Positions 18,223 to 28,037 of a stretch of DNA of 64,000 bases are shown here, one piece after another. The notes under the pieces are model-generated. The model did no database searches, was not told where the DNA came from, and worked only from the letters and a program-made list of their open reading frames with translations. Source of the DNA: AP-15 sp963788085 (GTDB lineage Bacteria; Pseudomonadota; Alphaproteobacteria; ATCC43930; CGMCC-115725); contig CAWBFS010000057.1 of NCBI GenBank assembly GCA_963788085.1, positions 1 through 64,000 on the forward strand, in the 5' to 3' direction. The stretch's first letter is position 1. Every line of letters starts with the position of its first letter. The translations under genes and the position numbers were made by a program.

Positions 18223-18353
18223 GGTTCGAACCGCCGCCGGGCAAATCTCGGCGGCGCAAGGAGCAGCGTGATGGCCTACCGCCATGCCCTCGCTGTTGCA
18301 CGCAGCCCGGATCCGGACTGCGAATCTCTTCCCTGTCAGAAAAGGTGACCCTG

Positions 18354-19126
18354 ATGAACCTCGCAAAATGCGTTATTGCTGTATCGCTGTTGTCTCTCGC
18401 TGTCGGAGCAGCTCCGGCACGCGCTCAGACGAACAACGCGCCTTGGGTTGAACTCGAAGGGTTTTCGGTCATGGCGGGGAGGGCGGTGATGGCGAGCTTC
18501 ACCTGCCGAACCTTGGGACGAATTGTGACTATCCCTTCAAGGTCAGCGGCTTTGGCGCCGGCGTTAAGGTCGGCGTGTCAAAAATCTGGGCAACGGGACC
18601 GGTCACAAATCTAACGACGCTCGGAGATTTCCCGGGGACGTACACCGCAGCCGGGGGTGAAATCACTTTGGTTGCCGGTGGCGGCACTAGCTCGCTCAAG
18701 AACAATGCCAACAATGTGTCGCTCGAGCTTGCCGCGAGGACGGCCGGCATCGGCATCGGCATTTCCGGGCATGGCTTGACGATCGATATGCCGATACCAC
18801 CGGAGAATGCGGCGCGGGTTTACGTGCTGGAGTTCGGCTTTAATAAGAATTGGGTCAATGCGGATAACCGCAAGACGCCAAACGAGCTGCTGGATGCCTG
18901 GAAGTGCCGGTTCGTGAACATCGCCGTGGTCGGGCACGCCGACACAAAGCAAAACGATGAAGTCAACCTCTCCCAGTTGCGGGCGGACGCGGTGCGCAAT
19001 TATCTCGTCGGCGCCGGTGTCGTTCCGACCCGGGTCACGGCAAAGATAAGCACGAACTTGCAGGTGCCGACGGGCGAGGCTGTTCGCCTGCGCGACAACC
19101 GCGCGGTCGTCTTGACGATAGACTGA
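18354..19126 (+). CDS. Exported protein with OmpA-like C-terminal domain, frameshifted
   Basis: ATG 18354 starts a signal peptide (CVIAVSLLSLAVGAAPARA, cleavage after A-R-A). After about 40 residues the coding moves to another frame that runs to 19126, with GDGELHLPNLGTNCDYPFKV, GGEITLVAGGGTSS and GIGIGISGHGLTIDMPIPP. The C-terminal part has the OmpA/peptidoglycan-associated pattern: FVNIAVVGHADTKQNDEVNL, SQLRADAVRNYLVGAGV, LRDNRAVVLTI. One missing base near 18478-18487 joins them into a protein of about 257 residues. It probably sits in the periplasm or outer membrane and contacts peptidoglycan. It follows pgk by 131 bases; a link to glycolysis is not obvious. Confidence 0.7.
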
Positions 19127-19321
19127 GGCGTCGAAACGGCGCGCCGCCCGTCTCAGGAACGGGCGGCGCTTTCCGCGGGCCGGTTCGACCAATCGCCATG
19201 ACCATCTCCCCGGCCTCGAGCCACGCGGTCCGACAGCCACGCGTGGGTTGAACAATCTCGATCGAATGAATCATAGGCAACAGACCAAAACACCAGAACA
19301 CGCGGTTATGAATTGTGCACG

Positions 19322-19335
19322 TTGATCTAAATCAA
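19322..19335. promoter_or_regulatory. FNR/FixK-type box, consensus half-sites
   Basis: TTGATCTAAATCAA matches both TTGAT and ATCAA half-sites exactly. The centre is about 61 bp before ATG 19390, the start of a small conserved gene, so this is its likely activator site. Confidence 0.75.
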
Positions 19336-19389
19336 TTTCATGCTGCCGCCCGTCTAGCTATGGTAGGGCCGTCCGGGTGCAGGGCCGCC

Positions 19390-19581
19390 ATGCAAACCGG
19401 CCCCACGCAAACCGATCCGTCAAAACTGCGCGAACTCGCTTGTTGGTATCGCGACTTTGCCGAGCGAGCCGGCAACCCGGCGATTTGGGAGGCTCGGCTG
19501 CTCACGGCCGAGAAACTCGACGCGGAAGCCGATCTCCTTGAGCACACCAAAATGAGGCGCAGCCGAACTCACGTCTGTTAA
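19390..19581 (+). CDS. Small conserved hypothetical protein, FNR-box controlled
   Basis: 63 residues from ATG 19390 (MQTGPTQTDPSKLRELACWY). The core RDFAERAGNPAIWEARLLTA, EKLDAEADLLE is a short two-helix motif seen in many small alphaproteobacterial proteins of unknown function. A frame from 19315 is open but starts inside the FNR-type box, so 19390 is preferred. No export signal. The perfect box just upstream suggests expression under low oxygen with the glycolytic genes. Confidence 0.6.
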   Translation: MQTGPTQTDPSKLRELACWYRDFAERAGNPAIWEARLLTAEKLDAEADLLEHTKMRRSRTHVC

Positions 19582-19980
19582 GCAATGGAAAAGCGGGTCA
19601 GCGAAGAAAGCCGGCATGTCCCCCTGCTGCATCAGCTCAGCGCGCGACTTGCAGCTGCCGGGAACTACCTGGAGGCTGTGCAGCACCGGCCGTCAACCGC
19701 CGCCCACCACACCTCGCCGCCCCCGCGTTTGCTTCATGAATCGCATGGTCGTGATCGTTCCCTGAGGCTGATCAACGGCAAGAGATTGGCGGTGACGGAT
19801 CGGGCGGTAGCTCACCGGTTAGGCCGCGCGGTTCGCTTGCTCAGGTCAGGGCGCCGCGCGCACTAGGGTGTTTGCATTCATCACCGCGATTTGCTTAGAG
19901 CCACCGCCGATCGGCTCCAGATGACGTTAGCAAACGCCGAACGGCTGAGTGCTGCCGGTAAATGCACTCAGCGTGAACGG
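19582..19980. other. Intergenic; one doubtful short frame
   Basis: Between convergent genes. A frame at 19585-19866 (starting MEKRVSEESRHVPLLHQLSA) is possible but lacks any recognisable domain and has Pro/Arg-rich, shadow-like composition after 35 residues. Nothing else seen. Confidence 0.4.
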
Positions 19981-20580
19981 CTAACGCTCGGGTTTGGGCT
20001 CCGCGGCGCGCTTGAATGCATCACACGCGGCCTGAACTGCGCGATCGAAAGCCGCCCGGGATTCTGCCAAAGCAGTGTTCAAGCCGGTCCACGATTGGGT
20101 GCTGGCCTGGGTCACCTTTTGGATTTTCGCCTCCGCCTCGGACGCTTGGGTCTTCATCTGCTGGAGGACGCCTTCGATCTCGACCCGGCGATCGGCCGCG
20201 AATCCAGCCGCGGCTGCGCGTAGCTTCTCACCGGCGTCGTTCCACGCCTTTTGTTGGGCCGCGGCCAAATCGCGGAACGTCGCCTGCTGCACCGCGACCT
20301 GCTTTCCGAACGTCTCGAGGTGTTTATTGACTTCAGCCGCAAAGCCATCCCATTGGCTCTCCAACTGAGCCCGGCCACGTACCCAGGCGGATTCGCCGGC
20401 CTCAAGCTGCGTCTTGACGGCCTTCTGGAACTGATCGCGCCGACTGCGCAAATCTGCGATCAGCTGATCGGCCTGTATTTTGCCGGCCTGGCGGTCGAGC
20501 GAGGCCAATATGGCATCCATTTCATCAAGCCGCTCCTTGGCCCACTCGACGTAGAAATGAACCCCGCTTTGTTCCGGCAT
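19981..20580 (-). CDS. Helical coiled-coil protein of unknown function
   Basis: 199 residues from ATG 20580 (MPEQSGVHFYVEWAKERLDE). Almost entirely amphipathic helix with heptad-like repeats and few aromatic residues: LDRQAGKIQADQLIADLRSR, LESQWDGFAAEVNKHLETFG, KLRAAAAGFAADRRVEIEGV, AFDRAVQAACDAFKRAAEPK. No signal peptide or membrane segment. Its composition resembles phasins and apolipoprotein-like helical bundles, which would fit a polyhydroxybutyrate or stress role, but that is inference. It is transcribed away from gpmA, and a consensus FNR/FixK box lies about 88 bp before its start. Longer frames upstream of 20580 cross that box and are unlikely. Confidence 0.75.
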   Translation of the reverse strand: MPEQSGVHFYVEWAKERLDEMDAILASLDRQAGKIQADQLIADLRSRRDQFQKAVKTQLEAGESAWVRGRAQLESQWDGFAAEVNKHLETFGKQVAVQQATFRDLAAAQQKAWNDAGEKLRAAAAGFAADRRVEIEGVLQQMKTQASEAEAKIQKVTQASTQSWTGLNTALAESRAAFDRAVQAACDAFKRAAEPKPER

Positions 20581-20661
20581 GATCTCCTCCGTCGAAAGAC
20601 GTGAAAACGTATGGACACTGCGATCGCCAGCATTTGATCGCGGCGTGGAAGCCGAAGGGCT

Positions 20662-20675
20662 TTGATCTAGATCAA
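20662..20675. promoter_or_regulatory. FNR/FixK-type box, perfect palindrome
   Basis: TTGATCTAGATCAA is a perfect 14-base palindrome matching TTGAT-N4-ATCAA. The centre is about 88 bp upstream of the coiled-coil gene start (minus strand) and about 218 bp upstream of gpmA (plus strand). It most likely serves the former and could act on both. Confidence 0.75.
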
Positions 20676-20886
20676 TGGGCGCGAGAATCGATCGCGCCCA
20701 ATATAAAGCCGAGGCACGCCGGAGGCATAGCGGACGATCACCAATATGTGCCGAGACGCCGCGGTTCTGGAGACGCCCCTCCAAGCCTTCGCTGGAGCCG
20801 TGCCTAATTGCCCGAGCGCTTCGCCGAAACACGCATGCTGCATTGGAGCGACTTGCACCCGCTTAGTGCTTCACCCGGAGGATATC

Positions 20887-21582
20887 ATGGTCCAACTCAT
20901 TCTTCTAAGGCACGGCGAGAGCATCTGGAACCGGGACAACCGTTTCACTGGCTGGACGGACGTGGATCTCTCCGACAAGGGCGTCGGAGAAGCGCATCGG
21001 GCGGCGGCCCTCCTCAAGGTCCACGAGATCGTGCCGGACTGGTGCTGCACGTCGTATCTCAAGCGTGCCATCCGCACATTGTGGATCGTTCTCGATGATC
21101 TCGACCGGATGTGGCTGCCGATCCATACGAGCTGGCGGCTGAACGAACGTCACTACGGTGCGCTGCAGGGGCTGAACAAGGCAGAGACCGCTCAAAGAAT
21201 GGGCGAAGCGCAGGTGCACGCGTGGCGCCGCAGCTACGACGCTCGGCCACCGGCGCTCGACGACCGCGATGAACGCTTCCCCGGACACGATCCGCGATAT
21301 GCGGCCCTTTCGGACGAGGAGCTGCCGAGGGCGGAGAGCCTGAAGGACACCGTCGCGCGCTTTCTGCCGTATTGGGACCGAGTGTTGGTGCCGCAGTTGC
21401 GATCAGGCCGGACGGTGCTCGTCTCCGCGCACGGCAATAGCTTGCGCGCGCTTGTGAAGTATCTCGATCGGATCACCGACAACGATATACCCGGCCTCGA
21501 GATCCCGACTGGCGCCCCACTTGTTTACGAGCTGGATGGCGCGCTTCGCCCGATTGAGCACCATTACCTCGAGACGACCTGA
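20887..21582 (+). CDS. gpmA: 2,3-bisphosphoglycerate-dependent phosphoglycerate mutase
   Basis: 231 residues, complete. The N-terminus MVQLILLRHGESIWN carries the phosphohistidine (His9) of the R-H-G-E motif. RFTGWTDVDLSDKG, RLNERHYGALQGLNK with the acid/base Glu, and the second active-site His in VLVSAHGNSLRALVKYLD follow, plus the C-terminal IPTGAPLVYEL. It interconverts 3- and 2-phosphoglycerate, filling the step between pgk and PEP in this cluster. The start is set by CGGAGG ahead of ATG 20887. The sequence TSYLKRAIRTLWIVL matches the dPGM pattern (S-x-L-x-R-A-x-x-T). Confidence 0.95.
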   Translation: MVQLILLRHGESIWNRDNRFTGWTDVDLSDKGVGEAHRAAALLKVHEIVPDWCCTSYLKRAIRTLWIVLDDLDRMWLPIHTSWRLNERHYGALQGLNKAETAQRMGEAQVHAWRRSYDARPPALDDRDERFPGHDPRYAALSDEELPRAESLKDTVARFLPYWDRVLVPQLRSGRTVLVSAHGNSLRALVKYLDRITDNDIPGLEIPTGAPLVYELDGALRPIEHHYLETT

Positions 21583-21654
21583 TTGGGGTCGTACGCACAG
21601 GCTCGTCGACGGCGCCGGACGAACGTTCGTCGCTTCGGAATAACGTAGATCGAG

Positions 21655-21811
21655 GCGCTGGCGAGCCCGCGGGCTCGAACCTGCCATGACGACCCCAATT
21701 GGATCACCCATGGCGGCACGATTGGCGATCAATGGCTTTGGCCGGATCGGGACGGCGCAGTCGAAACCTGCAACAGCGCTCATCCGATCGATCCACACCA
21801 GCGTGATCTAG
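21655..21811 (+). pseudogene. Remnant of a second gap gene: leader and first codons only
   Basis: GCGCTGGCGAGCC...CTCGAACCTGCCATG and the following codons align with the gap leader and start at 15884-15984. From ATG 21710 it reads MAARLAINGFGRIG (GAPDH: MAVRVAINGFGRTG), then diverges to a stop at 21811. Homology covers about 100 bases with scattered substitutions. The position matching the gap FNR box is degenerate here (AACGTAGATCGAG). This points to an old gap copy deleted between gpmA and ppsA. Confidence 0.75.
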
Positions 21812-21816
21812 ATCAA
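21803..21816. promoter_or_regulatory. FNR/FixK-type box upstream of ppsA operon
   Basis: GTGATCTAGATCAA: one mismatch (G for the first T) from TTGAT-N4-ATCAA, with the same CTAG spacer as the 20662 box. The centre is about 67 bp before ATG 21877. It probably drives the whole ppsA-to-nifJ run. Confidence 0.7.
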
Positions 21817-21876
21817 TGCGAGGCCGCCTCTCATACGCGACACTTTGGTTCAAAGTTGCAAATAGGAGAGGATCCA

Positions 21877-24295
21877 ATGTCGGCAAAGTCCTGCGTCCGC
21901 TGGTTCGACGACATTAGGCTCAAGGACGTCCCTGCGGTCGGCGGCAAGACCGCCTCTCTCGGCGAACTTTATTCGCTGCTCGGCTCTCGGGTTCCGGAAG
22001 GCTTCGCGCTGACTGCGGCGGCCTACCGCGACGCGCTCGGCGAAGCCGGCGCCTGGGAGAAGCTGCGCCGACTGCTCTCGGATTTCGATCATCGCGATGT
22101 GACGCTCCTCGCTGAACGGGCCGCGGCCGCCCGCCGGATCGTTTACGAGGCGACCGGCACCGGGTGGCTGCGCCGAAGAGATCGCCCGATCGTATCACTT
22201 GCTCGAGGGAAAATGCGGCGCTGGCGTCGCGGTCGCGGTGCGCAGCTCGGCGACCGCCGAGGATCTGCCCACCGCAAGCTTTGCCGGTCAGCATGAGAGC
22301 TTTTTGAATGTGCGCGGCGAGGCCGACGTGATCGAGGCCTGCAGGCGCTGCTTTGCATCGATCTTCACCGACCGCGCCATCGTCTATCGTATCGACAACG
22401 GCTTCGACCATTTCAAGGTGGCACTGTCGGTCGGGGTGATGAAGATGGTGCGCTCCGATCTGGCGTCGAGCGGGGTCATCTTCACCCTCGACACTGAATC
22501 CGGCTTCCGCGACGTGGTCTTCGTCACCGGATCCTGGGGTCTCGGCGAGAACATCGTGCAGGGCAAGGTCGATCCCGACGAGTTCTACGTCCACAAACCG
22601 ACCTTCCGCCAGGGATACCGCGCGGTGCTGAGCCGCGCGCTCGGCGGCAAGCAGATGCGGCTCGTCTATGCCAGCGGGCACGGCGACGCGAGCACGCAGA
22701 ACCTGCCGACGTCTAAGGCGGCGCGCGAACGGTTTTGCCTGACCGATGCGGAGGTGCTCGATCTCGCGGATTGTGCGATCCGGATCGAAGATCATTACTC
22801 GCAGCTCTCCGGACATCCGACCCCGATGGACATCGAATGGGCGAAGGACGGCAAGGAGGGCAAGCTCTACATCGTCCAGGCCCGCCCCGAAACGGTCGCA
22901 TCGCAGCGGGTCACGGGCGCTTTCGAGACCTATGCGCTGAAGACCGGCGGTCCGGTGCTGGTCACCGGACGCGCGGTCGGCGAGAAGATCGCCTCCGGCA
23001 CGGTCCGACTGGTGGCCGGTGCGCACGACCTTTCCGCCTTCCACCCGGGAGAAGTGCTGGTGGCCGAGGCAACGAGCCCCGATTGGGAGCCGGTCATGAA
23101 GACCGCGGGGGCGATCGTCACTAGCCATGGCGGGCGTACCTGCCATGCCGCGATTGTCGCCCGTGAGCTCGGCGTGCCTGCGGTAGTCGGCGCCGAAGGG
23201 GCGCTCGAAAAGCTGCGGACCGGGGCGGTCGTCACCGTCAGCTGCGCCGAGGGCGAAGCCGGCAAGGTCTATGACGGCCAGCTCCCGTTCGAGGTCACCC
23301 GAGTGCCGGCGGGCGGGGTGCCGCGGCCGCGAACCGAGATCATGCTCAACTTGGCCAATCCCGAGCTCGCCTATCATACCGCGATGCTGCCCAATGACGG
23401 GGTCGGGCTGGCGCGCATGGAGTTCATCATCAACAACCACATCGGCGTCCATCCGATGGCGCTCGTTTCGCCGGACAAGGTCGCCTCGAGGACGGCGCGG
23501 GCCGCGATCGCGAAGCTCGTGCGGAATTATCCCCAACCCGCCGATTTTTTCGTCGAAAAGCTCGCAGAGGGCATCGGCACAATCGCTGCGGCGTTCTTTC
23601 CCAAGCCGGTCATCGTCCGGCTGTCGGACTTCAAGACCAATGAATATGCCAGCTTGATCGGCGGCGCCGGGTTCGAGCCGAAAGAGGACAACCCGATGCT
23701 CGGCTTCCGCGGCGCCTCGCGCTATGCGCACCCGGCCTATGCTGCCGGCTTCGCGCTCGAATGCGCGGCACTCGCCCGGGTCCGCAAGGAGATGGGGCTG
23801 ATCAACCTGAAGATCATGGTGCCGTTCTGCCGCCGCGTTGCGGAGGCCGAGCAGGTGATCACGGCAATGGCGCGGCACGGACTCAAACGCGGCGAGAACG
23901 GCTTGGAGATCTACGTGATGTGCGAGATCCCCAACAACGTCATCCAGATCGACGCCTTCGCCCAGCAGTTCGACGGCTTTTCGATCGGCTCCAACGACCT
24001 GACACAATTGACCTTGGGGGTCGACCGCGATTCCGAGATCGTTGCCTTCGATTTCGATGAACGCGACCCCGGCATGCTCGAAATGCTGCGGCTTGCGGTG
24101 ACCGGCGCCAAGCGCAACCATCGTCACGTCGGAATCTGCGGCGAGGCGCCGGCGAATTATCCGGAGATTGCGCAGTTCCTCGCCAGGCTCGGGATCGACT
24201 CGATCAGCGTCACCGCGGCGAGCCTCTTACGCACGATCACTGCCGTGTACGAAGCCGAGCAGTCGGCGGCCGCTCGCCCGGTTGCCGCCGAGTAA
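21877..24295 (+). CDS. ppsA: Phosphoenolpyruvate synthase, frameshifted
   Basis: Pyruvate, water dikinase: pyruvate + ATP to PEP + AMP + Pi. The N-terminus has VRWFDDIRLKDVPAVGGKTA and SLGELYSLL, then VAVRSSATAEDLPTASFAGQ (ATP-grasp). The catalytic His is in SHGGRTCHAAIVARELGVPA; the C-terminal barrel has RLSDFKTNEYASLIGG, MCEIPNNVIQIDAFAQQFDG, SIGSNDLTQLTLGVDRDS and the catalytic Cys in GICGEAPANYPE. One extra base between 22140 and 22165 splits it; without it 805 residues remain, normal length. pfkB begins 10 bases after the stop. Together with the PPDK-like protein at 13.9 kb this gives two His-domain PEP-type enzymes in one cluster. The first-step gene of the operon, under the 21803 box. 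Confidence 0.93.
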
Positions 24296-24305
24296 GGGGG
24301 TCTCC

Positions 24306-25268
24306 ATGCAGCCGATCGTCACATTGACGATGAACCCCGCGCTCGATATCGCCACGTCGACGGATCGGGTAGTGCCGGTCCATAAGCTTCGCTGTGCCGC
24401 CCCGCGCTACGATCCGGGAGGTGGCGGGATTAATGTCGCCCGCGCGGTCCACGCGCTGGGAGGTAGTGCGGTCGCGATCTTCCCCGCCGGCGGAGCTGCG
24501 GGCGAAATGATCCGGCATCTGCTGGACGAGGAAAATCTCCCCTACGACGCCGTTGCCATTTCGGGCTTCACCCGAGAAAGTCTCGCAGTCGAGGAGCGCC
24601 AGACTGGCAAGCAATATCGGTTCATCCTCCCGGGACCTGAGATTTCCGAGCGAGACCAGGAACGCTGCCTCGATCAGCTGTCCGTGCTGGCGGCACAGGG
24701 GTCCTACATTGTCGCCAGCGGCAGTCTGCCGCTCGGGGTCTCCGATGATTTCTATGCGCGGGTAGCGGCACTCGCCAAGTCACTGGGCAAAAAGCTGGTT
24801 CTGGACACTTCCGGCGCCGCGCTCAAACAGGCCGGCGGCGGCATCCATTTGTTAAAACCGAGTCTGCGCGAGCTGCAAGATCTGGTCGGGCGAGAAATCC
24901 ACACCGAGCGCGAGCAAGAATGTGCGGCGCAGCAGATCATCGAACAGGGCCGCAGCGACATCGTCGTCCTGTCGCTCGGCGAGGAAGGCGCCTTGCTCGC
25001 AACGGCGGAGGGGATCGAGCGCTTCGCCGCGATCCCGGTCGCGGCGCGAAGCACGATCGGCGCGGGCGACAGCATGCTGGCGGGCATCGTTCTCAGCCTG
25101 TCACGCGGCCTCGCACTGAACCAAGCCGTCCGCTTTGGCATGGCGGCGGGGGCAGCGGCGCTTTTCGGTGTCGGCACCGAGTTGTGCCGGCGCGCCGATG
25201 TCGAACGGCTTTACGCGCAGATGTCGCCGTCCCAATCAGCGTGCGCTTGTTTTGGGCAGGCCCTCTGA
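24306..25268 (+). CDS. pfkB: PfkB-family hexose-phosphate kinase (6-phosphofructokinase type)
   Basis: 320 residues, complete. The start MQPIVTLTMNPALDIATSTD is typical of PfkB/1-phosphofructokinase enzymes. The substrate signature is RYDPGGGGINVARAVHALGG, and the catalytic Asp lies in the anion-hole motif ARSTIGAGDSMLAGI. VASGSLPLGV and LKPSLRELQDLVGRE are family-typical. Between ppsA and an alcohol dehydrogenase, it most likely phosphorylates fructose-6-phosphate to feed the gap-pgk-gpmA path. 1-Phosphofructokinase or tagatose-6-phosphate kinase activity cannot be excluded from sequence; no fructose PTS genes are nearby. Confidence 0.85.
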   Translation: MQPIVTLTMNPALDIATSTDRVVPVHKLRCAAPRYDPGGGGINVARAVHALGGSAVAIFPAGGAAGEMIRHLLDEENLPYDAVAISGFTRESLAVEERQTGKQYRFILPGPEISERDQERCLDQLSVLAAQGSYIVASGSLPLGVSDDFYARVAALAKSLGKKLVLDTSGAALKQAGGGIHLLKPSLRELQDLVGREIHTEREQECAAQQIIEQGRSDIVVLSLGEEGALLATAEGIERFAAIPVAARSTIGAGDSMLAGIVLSLSRGLALNQAVRFGMAAGAAALFGVGTELCRRADVERLYAQMSPSQSACACFGQAL

Positions 25269-25344
25269 AACGGGCGCCCTTGGGGCAGCCGAACAGGTCA
25301 TCCAGCAGCGATACGGCAATCACTCTCACGGAGAAGGCACGACC

Positions 25345-26382
25345 ATGAAAGCTCTCGTTTACCAGGGACCTGGAAAGAAGGCGCTCGAAAGCCGGCCGAT
25401 GCCGCAGATCGCCGAGCCCACCGACGCCATCGTCAAAATCGTCAAAACAACGATCTGCGGCACCGATCTGCACATCCTCAAGGGCGACGTGCCGACCTGT
25501 GCCCCAGGCCGCATTCTCGGCCATGAGGGCATGGGAGTGGTCGATAAGACCGGGCCTGGCGTCACCGAATTTCATCCCGGCGATCGGGTGCTGATCTCGT
25601 GCATCTCGGCATGCGGCCGGTGCGAATACTGCCGCCGAGGGATGTATTCGCATTGCAAGACGGGCGGCTGGATCCTCGGCAACGCGATCGACGGCACCCA
25701 AGCCGAATACGTGCGCACGCCGCATGCCGACACCAGCCTCTATCATATCCCTGACGGGGCGGATGAAGAGGCGCTAGTCATGTTGAGCGACATCCTGCCG
25801 ACCGGCTTCGAATGCGGCGTGCTGAACGGCAAGGTCCAGCCGGGCAATACCGTCGCAATTGTCGGCGCCGGCCCGATCGGCTTGGCGGCATTGTTGACTG
25901 CTCAGTTCTATACCCCCGCTGAGATCATCATGATCGATCTTGACGACAAACGCCTCGAATTCGCCAAGCGCTTTGGCGCAACGGCGACAGTCAATGCCGG
26001 CACCGGCAAGGCGGCCGAGGCAATCATGAAATTGACCTCGGGGCGCGGCGTCGATACCGCGATCGAAGCGGTGGGCGTGCCGGCGACCTTTGTGCTTTGC
26101 GAGGACATCGTCGCCCCGGGCGGCACCATCGCTAATGTCGGGGTGCACGGCGTCAAGGCTGATCTGCATCTCGAACGCCTGTGGTCGCAGAACATCACGA
26201 TCACGACCCGGCTCGTGGATACCGTCACGACGCCGATGCTGCTGAAAACCGTGCAGTCGAAAAAGCTCGATCCAACGGCGCTGATCACGCACCGCTTCAC
26301 GCTCGACCATATCCTCGATGCGTACGAAACCTTCAGCCGCGCCGCCAACACCGGGGCGCTAAAGGTCATCATCGCCACCTGA
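25345..26382 (+). CDS. Zinc-dependent alcohol dehydrogenase
   Basis: 345 residues of the medium-chain dehydrogenase family. Catalytic zinc ligands: Cys in TTICGTDLHILKGDVP and His-Glu in GRILGHEGMGVV. Structural zinc: the four-Cys loop CGRCEYCRRGMYSHC. NAD-binding VAIVGAGPIGLAALLTAQFY and the Asp after it (MIDLDDKRLEFAKRFGA) indicate NAD rather than NADP. TNFALW-type substrate residues cannot be read safely. The position in the ppsA-nifJ run suggests reduction of acetaldehyde or another aldehyde as a fermentative electron sink; that is inference. Starts at ATG 25345 after GGAGAAGG; the gene after it starts 13 bases downstream. Confidence 0.9.
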   Translation: MKALVYQGPGKKALESRPMPQIAEPTDAIVKIVKTTICGTDLHILKGDVPTCAPGRILGHEGMGVVDKTGPGVTEFHPGDRVLISCISACGRCEYCRRGMYSHCKTGGWILGNAIDGTQAEYVRTPHADTSLYHIPDGADEEALVMLSDILPTGFECGVLNGKVQPGNTVAIVGAGPIGLAALLTAQFYTPAEIIMIDLDDKRLEFAKRFGATATVNAGTGKAAEAIMKLTSGRGVDTAIEAVGVPATFVLCEDIVAPGGTIANVGVHGVKADLHLERLWSQNITITTRLVDTVTTPMLLKTVQSKKLDPTALITHRFTLDHILDAYETFSRAANTGALKVIIAT

Positions 26383-26395
26383 GGCGAGTTGAGCC

Positions 26396-28037
26396 GTGAT
26401 CCAGAAGCTACGAGACCTGATGCCGGTTGTCGATCTCACCCGCGAGAAGGGAACGGGTCCCTTCCGCACCCGGCGCCCGGTCTATGTCGACCTGCTGCCC
26501 CCGTGCAACAACGCTTGTCCCGCCGGCGAGAACATCCAAGCCTGGCTCGCCCTCGCCCAAGCGGGCAAATACCGCGCAGCCTGGGAGATGCTGGTGCGCG
26601 ACAACCCCCTGCCGGCGGTGCACGGCCGCGTCTGCTACCACCCCTGCGAACAGGCGTGCAATCGTGATGCACTCGACGCCGCGGTCAGCATCCACGCGGT
26701 CGAGCGCTTTCTCGGCGACCTCGCGGCAGCGGAGGGCTGGAGGCTGCCGATCGACGCGCCGCCGAGCGGCAAGCGCGTCCTCGTCGTCGGCGCCGGGCCG
26801 AGCGGGCTCTCCGCCGCCTATCACCTCGCGCGACTCGGCCATGCCGTCGAGATCCACGAGGCCGGGCCGCGTTCCCGGCGGCATGATGCATTTCGGCATC
26901 CCCGCCTATCGCCTTCCGCGCGCCGACCTGATGAAGGAGATCCGCCGGGTCGAAGAAATGGGCGTGCGGATCACGTTAAATCACAAGGTCGAGGATGTCG
27001 TCGCGGAGCGCGATGCCGGGCGCTTCGATGCGGTCTTCATCGCGATCGGCGCCGAGGTCAGCCGCCATGTCGACATTCCGGCGCGGGACGCCGCCAAGGT
27101 GCTCGACGCCATGACGTTGTTGCGCGACGCCGGGGCCGGCGAGCCGCCGCGCCTCGGCCGCCGCGTCGTCGTCTATGGCGGCGGCAACACGGCGATGGAT
27201 GCGGCGCGCACGGCCAGACGCCTCGGCGCGCACGAGGCGCTGATCATCTATCGCCGCGACCGTGCTCACATGCCGGCCCACGCCTTCGAGGCCGATGAGG
27301 CGATCGCCGAGGGGGTCAAGATCAAGTGGTTGGCAAGCATCAAAGAAATCGCCGGCCCGACCCTGACGGTCGAGCGGATGACGCTCGACGCGGCGGGAAG
27401 GCCGCAGCCGACCGGGGAGATCGAGACCCTCGAGGCCGATGCCGTCGTGCTGGCGCTCGGCCAAGAAACGGACAGTGCGTTCTTGAAGCGCGTGCCCGGC
27501 ATCGAATTCAAACCGGATGGCACGGTTATTGTCGGCCCCGATATGATGACCGGATACGCCGGCATCTTCGCCGGCGGCGACATGGTGCCCGGCGAGCGCA
27601 CCGTCACCGCCGCCGTCGGCCACGGCAAGCGCGCAGCCCGCAACATCGATGGATGGCTCACCGGCAAGGGGTATGCCGAACCCGCCAGGGCGCCGCTTGT
27701 TTCCTTCGACATGCTGAACCTGCCGGTCTTCAGCGACGCCGATCCAGCGCGTGAAAAGGAGCTGGCAATCTCCCAAAGACTGAGCGGGTTTGAAGAGGTC
27801 GTGGCAGGCCTCAGCGAGCGCGAGGCGCGCTACGAGGCACAACGCTGCCTCTCCTGCGGCAACTGTTTCGAATGCGACAATTGCTGGGCCGCCTGCCCGG
27901 AGGACGCCATCGTCAAGCTGGGCCCAGGGCGCCGCTACCGCTACGACTACACCAGATGCACCGGCTGCGCCGTTTGCTTCGAACAATGCCCCTGCCATGC
28001 CATCGAGATGATTGCCGAGCCGGGGTGGATGCGATGA
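26396..28037 (+). CDS. GltD-like NAD(P) flavoprotein fused to 2x[4Fe-4S] ferredoxin, frameshifted
   Basis: About 546 residues after removing one extra C near 26870 (EAGP then VPGGMMHFG). N-terminal Cys-rich Fer4_20-like domain (LPPCNNACPAGENIQAW, GRVCYHPCEQACNR), FAD Rossmann motif RVLVVGAGPSGLSAAYHLA, NAD(P) Rossmann motif VVVYGGGNTAMDAARTARRL, closing FAD motif GIFAGGDMVPGERT. The last 80 residues add a two-cluster ferredoxin: CLSCGNCFECDNCWAACP and CTGCAVCFEQCPCHAIEM. The architecture matches oxidoreductases that pass electrons between NAD(P)H and ferredoxin. Its stop overlaps the nifJ start (ATGA at 28034), so it probably handles the ferredoxin electrons produced by NifJ. Confidence 0.88.

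Noticed and set aside
19585..19866. Possible 93-residue protein
   Set aside because: The first 35 residues look helical, faintly like the start of the protein at 33491-34096, but the rest is Arg/Pro/His-rich and nothing marks a start.
21920..24127. 735-codon open frame on the minus strand
   Set aside because: It is the antisense of ppsA in a GC-rich genome. The plus strand has all PEP-synthase motifs, while the minus frame is Arg/His/Asp-rich with no domain.
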